Shown: in pieces, positions 51,201 through 64,000 of the stretch
Numbering within the stretch: the first letter of the stretch is position 1
Layout of the letters: the number at the start of each line of letters is the position of its first letter
Origin: Callaeas wilsoni
Lineage: Eukaryota > Chordata > Aves > Passeriformes > Callaeidae
Assembly: GCA_013398955.1 (NCBI GenBank)
Contig: VWPU01005012.1
Location: forward strand, 186,580 to 250,579
Direction of reading: 5' to 3'
Length of the DNA stretch: 64,000 nt
Notes under the pieces: generated by a model
Seen by the model: the letters and a program-made list of their open reading frames with translations, nothing else
Told to the model about the DNA's origin: nothing
The model's database searches: none
Translations under genes and position numbers: made by a program

Positions 51201-54200
51201 CCTACTCAAACATGCATGTGAAACCTAAACAGAACTACTTTAGATTTCTTAACTCAGCAGCCTACAAAACAGAAGGCAAGCCATGAAAACTCTTACTAAA
51301 TATCAACTATACAAGCAATTGCTGTACTGCTGTCACTGAAATACAAACATAAGAGACAACTTGTGAAGGTTTGTTCCATCTAAGGAGTCTCTCATTGTGT
51401 GCTTACCAATGCCCCCAGCCCACCAGTGGAAGAACACGAGCACCTGCGCGGGCTGGAGGCATTTCGTGGAGAGCTGCAGGTTACCTCAGTCCTGCTGCTG
51501 AGAACAACACCTTCACTATGCCAGCCATGTGGCAGCAGATGTGTCATATATTCCCTTTCTAAAAAGCTTCTGCAAAAAGAAGGGCAGAATGTTTGTTTAT
51601 AACATGGGATGGTAGCATTTCTACGTTTGAATTAAAATTTATGGTAAAATTTGATATTTTGATTACTCATGTTAACATTTAATCAGTTTTACACTTTAGA
51701 GAAAGGCCTTCATTTATAATGCTTGGCATCAAGTAAACCAGAATCAGAAAGCCACATATAAAACAAAAAGATCCCCACCATATAAATACATATAGTAGAA
51801 CTAATTTCAGGCATATTTAAATTATCCATTAACTCAGTTAGATATTTACGCCATTCAATTCACCTGACTCTTTCATTTTGGCTCTACTTTCGAGCCTACA
51901 AATAAAAACCTATTTATATGTTATACAGACGTGATGACTGTACCCCAGAATGAATCAGAAACATCTAAATGGTTAAGCAATCTACGTGCTCAGACTTGCT
52001 TAGTCTGAGTCAGAACCATTCTTCTCTCCATGAACCTCATAAGCATGTTTTTTGCAACTTTCCAGACTAATAGAAAAGTAAAGAAAGAAAATACTTGGGA
52101 GATATTTTTGTTTCAAGGACTTTACAGATTATTAACTTAACTACCAGATTGGCAATTATTAATAGCTTATAATTAAAGACTAAAAAATGTTTAATAAATT
52201 GAACACCTACTTGACATTATCTAATAGAAGTCCAACCTGCACATTATTGCTGTAATGGAAGTGTTGTCGTTCATTTTGCCAGGAACTAAATACATTTCTC
52301 TCTACATTTCTTGCTATATAAACACACTTCTTTTTCTGGCATCACACGGAAATATCCCCAAGAACATACTTGTATGATTCAATGCTTTAATACCCGGGTT
52401 GCTTTCCCCAGAATTAGATTAGATCTTGTATTGGTTAAGAGAGAAAGTAATTTTTAATCAAAACTTCCCACCATTTCTAGAAACAAAATGGCAGAAAAAT
52501 TACTCCATTCCATGGAATGCATTCTCAAAGGTCCGTATCAGTGGTGGGATTTATCAACTTGCACCTGAGATTTGTTCATTCTCTTCATGCTGTTGCCTAG
52601 CTCACATGATGTAAGCGACCACTCCCAACTGACAGACAACAGTTACAACGTGCACTTCATTTCCCCCCTCATTTTTTTTTTAGACAGACTTCTTTTCATC
52701 TTTGAGCACAAGTTTATACTTCACTGATTTTATTCAGCTTGCTATAATCTTTAGCCTCAATGCAAAAAAGTCATCTGCTATGTGAGTTAGATGGGGAAAA
52801 TACATAATGCATGCAATAGGGAGGATGCACTAAGTTAGATCTTAGTAAGCATCTACATCTGCCACTCAGTTATTGCTGATAACATTTTCCCGAAGCCATA
52901 TATATTCCAGTCTTTGGTTTAGGAGCTGGGGGGAGGGGGTGTTGTCATTGAAGTAAAAACCACCAAAAATTGAGACAGAAATACTGTAGTGTTTCTACAT
53001 CTGACTGTAGCAGTGCAGTACCTGTATTCACTAATTTCACACAGAAAAAGCAAGCAGCTATACAAAAAGCAGAAAACCCCTCCAAATTCATTGTTTCATA
53101 AGCAAGTGAAAAAGCTGACTGTGTAAACACATCAAGGTTGTACTGATTATGGTTAAATGCACAATAAATGTAACATACCATCTAGAACTGTTGTTCCTGG
53201 GAACCTTGTGACACTGAGATGTATTAATGTAAAAAATGAAACAGGTATCTTGACTCGTTAATGTAATTAAGTGCCATCACAGTACACAGGATGAGAACAT
53301 AACACATTTAGCCAAAGCATGCTTGTGCTGTGGCTATTTGGCATTTTATCCTTGAATTTAGACTAGCCTTTGTGTGCTCTGAAGTGCAATCTTGCTTTCT
53401 GCCTCTGTTATTGGTCAAGAAGCTAAAAGTGATCAGCCATGCACCAGCCCAAAGTTAAGACACAGCTCTCTGTCCAAGAGCTGTCAGCATTGTGCTTTCC
53501 TGCAGCCAACTACCACAATAAAGGCTTGACTTGAGACTTGGCTAAGGATAATACATGTTCCTTCCTTTCCCCCACCTTGAGCAGCTTATTTCCACCCCAG
53601 TATACGTATTTTTGGAAGACATGCTTAAAATGCCAGCAGGGAAAACATATAGTTTTCACAAAAAGAAGGATTTAATATACACATATACATTTTAACTCCA
53701 ATAATGATCTCCCAGGCATTCTTCCCAAATGTGCTGATAACACTTTTGGTGATATAAACATGGAAAGCAGTAACAGCTTTTTATTTCCAATCAGCTTTTT
53801 ATTTCCTCCTTGACTGCAGACACTTCTCTCAGCATAATCCAGAGCAAGGTTATCCTCCACTAGTGTTTGACAAGTTCCCATCAAACATTCCTGATGTAAT
53901 GGGTGACGACACATTCACTGTTAGCCAAGTGCCATGGGAAACCCTAACATGTGCATAAGCTTGCTTTCAGAATGGGACATGGAACATATTCTAAATTAGC
54001 ACTTGGTCACATTTGCATTTGTCATCTCAGTGGAAAAGGACCCTCCATGAATGCCTGAGCTTTGAAACAGCAGCTTGAAAAACACAATAGCAAAATGAAA
54101 GGCAACATGGCAATTCTAGACAGTGCACTTCAAAGAACAGTATGATTTTCTTCTTTTTTTTCTGATTGATGATAGGTAGAGAATCAAGCTTAAAATCAGG

Positions 54201-56725
54201 AATAAAGCAGAAGAACATTAAAGTTATATTCTACTTATTCTTCTTTGATGATCTTTGGTTACTGTCTATGTAAAGCACTTTACATAAGGTCAATGTCATA
54301 GTCCTGTGGCACCATGTAAAGCTCCTCAGGCCCCTTCCTGTGCCAGAGTCAGAGCAGGTACTGAAATGAGTGCCACGAGTGCAGCCCAAGCACTTTGGAT
54401 ACACAGGTGGCAGCTCTCTTCCCACCCATCAGCTGCAGTACCTGCTTCTAAACCTAGGCTGCAATTGTTCTCCTCTGCCTTTTCTCAAGATCAGTCATAT
54501 CCAAAACCCGACAGCACACCCACTGTGGGAGCACCTTATTCTTGAAAGTAAGTGCGGGACTCACCTTCAGCATAGAGACTTCCCAGTGCAAGTATGCACT
54601 GTAATTACACGGGATAATTTCCTGAAACGCACAAACAAACCTGCCTTCCCTTGTAAACAGAGCGTGTGTGAGCTGTACAAACAGGTATGTTGGTATAAAC
54701 TATCACTGCCCATTAACCTGCTTCCTCAGCTTGGCTTCTCCGCTGCAGGAGACTGTCTCTGAAGTCTGCTGGCAGGCTTGCTCCTCTGAATGCTCCTGTA
54801 GCCTGCTTCAGTCAGGGTTTCATATTCCTCCAGCTAATCCACGCCATTTTGACTGAATCAAGTTAGAAAACATGGTATGAGTAACTCTACAAAGAGCAAC
54901 TAAATAGTGACAAACAGTTAAGTACATCTTTCATCATCTCAGATGGATGTGGATCCCACAGAGTATCTGATCAGTCAAGCACATTCAAAGAGTTCCAGAT
55001 TCACATCAGCTGTAATGACTTTACTATTAAGCTTCCCTAGCCAAAAGAACCATTGAACATTACATTCTGAGTGAATTTTGGGGCCCACTCTGGTAAGTCT
55101 CCATATGTTTTAAGACTAATAAGAACTGCCCCTCTTAAGCAAATCTGGTTCAAATTTTTGCAAGTTTCTCCCACTGCTGCAGCTTAAAAACAAATTTTAA
55201 AAAGCAAGTATAAAATTTTGAATGTAATAAATGAAAAGTCACAGTAAAGGGGGATGTCAAAGTTGCACATTACTATAATTGAATATATAAACTTTTAAAA
55301 TTCAAATATGAAAGTTATATCAATTAGAAGTGTCGAGAAGCACAAAGAGGTGCAAAATCAGAGAAAATTTTTGGTTGTTTTCTGAGTACGATAGTTCATA
55401 GTATTATATCCAACAGTAGCCCCAAGAGAGTTTAATGAAAAAGTCTGTTCACATAAAGACTACACTATAACTGGACCATCAGAATTTTTTCCCCCTCCCA
55501 TCTTGTGGGCATCTCCACAAGGCAATACCAACAGTATTCCTGACCCCTTCATGCAGAAATTTTCATTTCAACAGTTAAACACAGTCACACAAGAGGGTTT
55601 AAACTCCGTTCATAACTTGTCTTATACTCGCAGGTGCAAAAAATGGAACAAAACCAGATCTGCCCTATTATACATGAACATTCTTACAACAGAAAGAATA
55701 AGACTGAAGTCTGAGGCAGCATTCCTAGACTAATCTCATGTTAGACAGTTTCTTCATATTTTCTGGAACTGTCTTTTAGAGAAACAGCATTTAAACCTAG
55801 AACGAAACATGTTGGCAAAATTTTGATGTACATGGATTCTGCTAGGATTCAAAACTTCTGTCATTTGAGAATGATGAAAGCTTACAAACATGGGGTTTTC
55901 TTGGTACAAGAGAAACAGGTTTAAAAAAGAGTAGTGCTGCTGAATGGCAATCTTCAGAATTAACAATCACCAAATCTGCATGCATCCATGCCAAACACTG
56001 GTTTGACAACCACTGAGCTCAACAGACTCTTCCATAGAAGTTTTTTAAAAAGGAGAACCTAAATTGCTAAAAGCCAGGTAATTCTTATCTTTTGAGTTCA
56101 AAAGCTTGAGCACACCACTGCACTCTGAAAAGTGACAATGAATGCCAACAGTAGATTTCACATTTCTTTTGGCCTCTTAGACTAAGCTTGCCACTTACAT
56201 TTGAAAGGATTCCTCCAAATTACTAGTTTCTGCAAATCTGTGAGGAAACTTGAGTTCTGCATTATAGGTGGAAGTTTTCTGCACCAAGGATTACAGAGTG
56301 ATTAATGCAGTAGCCTGTAAGCCAGAGTCCTGTTTTCTCTCAGTGCTTTTAAAATCTGTGTCTATCTTGATACAGCCAAGTGTTCTAAGGTTCTTGATAT
56401 AGGCCAGTGTTCTAAGTCCTGCATGCAGTTTCAATGACAAGAATTATGTTTCAATTAATTTCTACTGAATGTGTTGTCAGATTTCCAGGAACTCAGTTCT
56501 CACTGAACTATTTCCAGAGCCAAAGCGTCTACAACAGTCTAAAGAGACATCCTTCAAGTCTGCAGAAGTATACCCGATGATACAGAAAGGGCTCCTCTCC
56601 ATATGTTGTCAGTGCTCCCACCTCTCATTATACGCACACTTAGCACCCTCAAAAATACTAATTAAGCACAAACAAGATGTTTTAGACAGTCAAAATCACA
56701 CATCCACACAGCAGCCACTGTGAAC
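48248..56725. other. Gene-poor stretch downstream of a minus-strand gene
   Basis: No LTR or CR1 recognised over about 8.5 kb, a lower repeat load than the left half. A small two-copy motif containing 'cagctttttatttcc' lies at about 53774-53806 and reads AATAAA twice on the minus strand. Part of this stretch could be distal 3' UTR of the gene at the right edge, but the sequence alone does not decide that. Confidence 0.4.
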
Positions 56726-56731
56726 TTTATT
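56726..56731 (-). terminator. Possible distal poly(A) signal AATAAA
   Basis: AATAAA on the minus strand, about 785 bases past the stop codon at 57516-57518. It would serve a longer 3' UTR if the proximal signal is bypassed. The hexamer is common by chance in A+T-rich DNA. Confidence 0.25.
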
Positions 56732-57232
56732 AAGAAAAGGAGTGTTTGCCAATTAAACTGCGATGACTTCACTGACTTTCCCATTTACTTGTAGAAAATC
56801 AGTTCTTTCATAACGGCTCTGGAAATCATTTAGTGCCAGGTAAATGCTGAATCCCTGGCAGTGTATGGTGTGCTTGGAACCCTGTCAGCTTTACCATGAA
56901 AGGTCTATATACCCCTTTGCAAAATGCAAAGTCAGCAACACATCTTTCATTCAAGCAACAAAGTCATTTTTGAGGCAGATGTCACGCTAGCCAAATAGCA
57001 AAGCCACCTTTACATTAAGCAATCCTTTCTATCATGACAGTTCCACAAATGAAATGTAATTTGTGAGGAAAACAATCCGTAAGATACGAGTTACACATTC
57101 TCTTCATGTAACTGTTTAGTCAAGTCTTATTTCTCAGGCAGGAGAGGCTGAGCTACAATGAAACATAGCATGGTGATATATCTTCATGAAAATGTCCTGT
57201 TGCCAATGCATCTGCTTTTGCCTCCTTTGCTT

Positions 57233-57238
57233 TTTATT
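57233..57238 (-). terminator. Proximal poly(A) signal AATAAA
   Basis: AATAAA on the minus strand, 278 bases downstream of the stop codon of the terminal exon, is the first canonical signal in the transcript direction. No strong GU-rich element is obvious just beyond it, so its use is inferred. Confidence 0.45.
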
Positions 57239-57515
57239 ACTCCCATGCAGTCCTGTGCAGTAAAAGTCAGAACAAGGCTTCTTCATTCATCTGGAGTCAA
57301 GATTTATATCCAATCCTCTAAATGACTCACACCACTGTCTATGCACATCTCTGTAAAGTAGTTCTCCGTTCCTAAGTAATCCAACCATCACAAAGATATT
57401 TTCCAATGTCTTCAACTCCAGAAGTTGTTTTAATTTCTTTTTCATCTTGTAGCTATGTAGCAGAATAGCATTGTTATGGACTATGTATAGTAGGATTTAA
57501 TCCTTATTAATAGCT
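57239..57515 (-). other. Probable 3' UTR of the unnamed minus-strand gene
   Basis: Non-coding sequence between the stop codon at 57516-57518 and the proximal AATAAA. It is A+T-rich with stops in all frames, as expected for a 3' UTR. Confidence 0.5.
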
Positions 57516-62455
<4,940 letters not shown>

Positions 62456-62522
62456 CTGCCATTTTGCAACTGAAGTACAATGACTCACAACGAGCAGGAA
62501 CTCTACCACAAAGCAACTTCGC
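62456..62522 (-). CDS. Internal coding exon of the unnamed protein
   Basis: This 67-bp exon has an acceptor 'ctttagttag' and a donor GGCAG|gtaatt. It encodes 22 residues plus one base. The peptide starts AKLLCGRV, has PARCESLY in the middle, and ends FSCKMA, with three cysteines. Its frame is open from the acceptor, where an in-frame TAG sits, to the donor. The single leftover G joins CA of the next exon to give Ala. The phase match at both junctions is the main evidence that it is real. Confidence 0.7.
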
Positions 62523-63175
62523 CTAACTAAAGATGTCTTCTAATCCATTCACCATGTACAATGCTTAATTTTTTCATTCTCAGACACAAATAACTTCTCA
62601 TAATTGTACATTAGCACAGACTAGTGGTGATAATTCACCACTGCAGTTATATATAATAAAATTACTACACTCAAAATGTGCTGTCAGAACCAGAGATCTA
62701 TTTCTTAAGGTTACTTGAAACAATTTGTCATCTTTGTATATACACATTTCATTATCACAGTCCTCTAATTTGGTCACATTCTGGTTTGGTTTCCTTGTCA
62801 GAAAAACTCAACAGGATCAAAATATTTTTCTACCCATGGAGCAGAGTGGCACAACAGATACAAGCAGATTTTAGAGCATCAGGGCAAAAAGAGATCTAAA
62901 GGAAATATTGAAATTTGAAAATTTCAGGTTTGAAATACCTCTGGGTTTTTAACAAAACTAGAATATCTGACCATTAGTTCTCTAGTACCTGAAATACATT
63001 GGCCTCATCTGAAAAAAAACTTCTAAGAAATTTTAGAAGCAATGTTTTAGAAACGTTTCATCACTTATTCATTCTTTTGCATTTCATAAAAGTCAAAATA
63101 TCTATGTCTATGCCTTTCTGTACCACTTCATTTTTCCTTTTTTCCCAAAATGCAAGTGACATTCTCTGAAATTAC
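62523..63175 (-). other. Intron of the unnamed gene
   Basis: A 653-bp interval with a CTGAG|gtaatt donor and a ttag| acceptor on the minus strand. Nothing else was recognised within it. Confidence 0.55.
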
Positions 63176-63225
63176 CTCAGTGAAGATGGGTCTTGCTCTT
63201 GTAAAAACAGATATGCTGTATTCTC
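63176..63225 (-). CDS. Internal coding exon of the unnamed protein
   Basis: A 50-bp exon in the version that fits the partial exon at 63970-64000. Its first two bases complete a Gly codon, then it encodes EYSISVF followed by TRARPIFTE, and it ends in phase 0 at ACTGAG|gtaatt. A second acceptor 7 bp upstream (ttag|AAGTTAG) would give a 57-bp in-frame version that starts KLG. A TAG stop just before that acceptor limits the exon. The next exon begins with a full codon, so the phase agrees. I do not recognise the family. The pattern is compatible with a helical repeat. Confidence 0.62.
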
Positions 63226-63969
63226 CTAACTTCTAAGTAGCTCCTATAGGTTAACAGACCTGAGAGGAGGCCTCTGATTTCAAAACACTTCTCCAAGCCA
63301 AGGCTGTGTGTAAATTAATGGAAACAACAAAACATAAACAGGCACCTTCCTGCCAGTCATTTCTCATCACTGGGGCAACCTTTGGAGGCATGTTAGGCAC
63401 CTTACAATGCCAGGAAATTGTAAACTAGAGCATATGCAGCATTTTATTTAAAAGCTGGCTGAAATAATGGAATTGGTTTAAAGATAATACTTCCTCTTAC
63501 TCGAAAGCTATTAACAGGCAAGAAGACTTAATCAGGGGTCTTTCACTAGTCCGATTACCAGTTAGTAAGCACCAGTTAAAGCATTAGCTTCCACTGCTTG
63601 GTCCTGAAGACTAAATGCAAACTAAGTGAAATTCAGTGAAACCAACTGGTGAGTCTATTTTATACTGCAAGTACTATGAATTATTTCAGAATTAAATAAT
63701 TTAAGATTCAGAGTTTGGTACTTAATTTGAGAAACTGATTTTCCTCTGCAAATTCTACTATTGAGAAATCAACTTTCATGTTCTCCATGAAGAAATTTTC
63801 ATTTTGCACACTTGTAGAAAGCTGGACTAAGCACTGAGGTCAGAGTTGCTACTTAACAAGAAAGTCAAAGAGATGCACTTCATACATTCCTTAAAAATGT
63901 ATGTTGTCTGGGAAACTGAGAAAAAGTCTTGTTTAGCAGCAGTCTGAGGGCATGACTGGAAAATATTAC
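63226..63969 (-). other. Intron of the unnamed gene
   Basis: A 744-bp interval between the partial edge exon and the 50-bp exon. A weak exon-like segment at 63573-63603 was considered and rejected because its phase does not fit. Confidence 0.4.
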
Positions 63970-64000
63970 CCATGCAGCATCTCAAAGCTAATTTAATGCA
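63970..64000 (-). CDS. Possible partial exon at the window edge
   Basis: On the minus strand the last 31 bases of the window read into a GCATGG|gtaata donor. Only one frame is open, and it encodes CIKLALRCCM plus one base. That phase joins exactly to the 50-bp version of the next exon and forms a Gly codon. With only 31 bases visible and no acceptor in view, this rests on phase and donor quality alone. Confidence 0.4.

Noticed and set aside
63176..63225. Alternative frame through the 50-bp exon, ENTAYLFLQEQD..., joined directly to the terminal exon at its upstream acceptor
   Set aside because: It gives an open join, but it skips the well-formed exon at 62456-62522. The chosen frame uses all three exons with consistent phase.
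63573..63603. Exon-like segment on the minus strand with a good acceptor, encoding DQAVEANALT
   Set aside because: The donor is weak (gtgctt), the exon would be only 31 bp, and its phase does not accept the edge exon upstream.

Overview
The window looks like 64 kb of a bird nuclear genome, most probably a songbird. It is A+T-rich, mostly non-coding DNA with long introns, and it carries decayed CR1-type LINE 3' ends and several solo LTRs of kinds I know from passerine genomes. No bacterial, phage or plasmid features are present, and almost every open reading frame of 60 codons or more looks like chance.

Left and middle (about 1-57,200): gene-poor DNA with interspersed repeats. I see five CR1 fragments (2065-2253, 2694-3036, 4505-4638, 39763-39945, 42818-43025) and eight solo LTRs from five families. 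Family A lies at 3037-3684 and 34482-35142. Family B at 33997-35237 is interrupted by the second A copy. Family C lies at 16778-17225 and 30758-31207, family D at 28087-28636 and 47608-48247, and family E at 41758-42383. Target-site duplications (TSDs) are perfect for five copies: both A copies (5 bp), B (5 bp), the second C copy (4 bp) and the first D copy (6 bp). I found no gag, pol or env remnants, so these insertions have been reduced to single LTRs by recombination. The only N in the window (48013) lies in the second D copy between two identical 63-bp segments and looks like an unmerged contig overlap.

Right edge (about 57,200-64,000): the 3' end of a multi-exon protein gene on the minus strand. 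A terminal coding exon (57516-57607), two upstream exons (62456-62522 and 63176-63225) and a possible partial exon at the window edge (63970-64000) join in one continuous frame with GT/AG boundaries. I could not name the protein. A poly(A) signal lies 278 bases past the stop codon.

I did not find a new biological system. The items most worth checking are the unnamed gene tail with its closely spaced alternative splice acceptors, the nested LTR pair with both duplications intact, and the duplicated sequence around the gap base.
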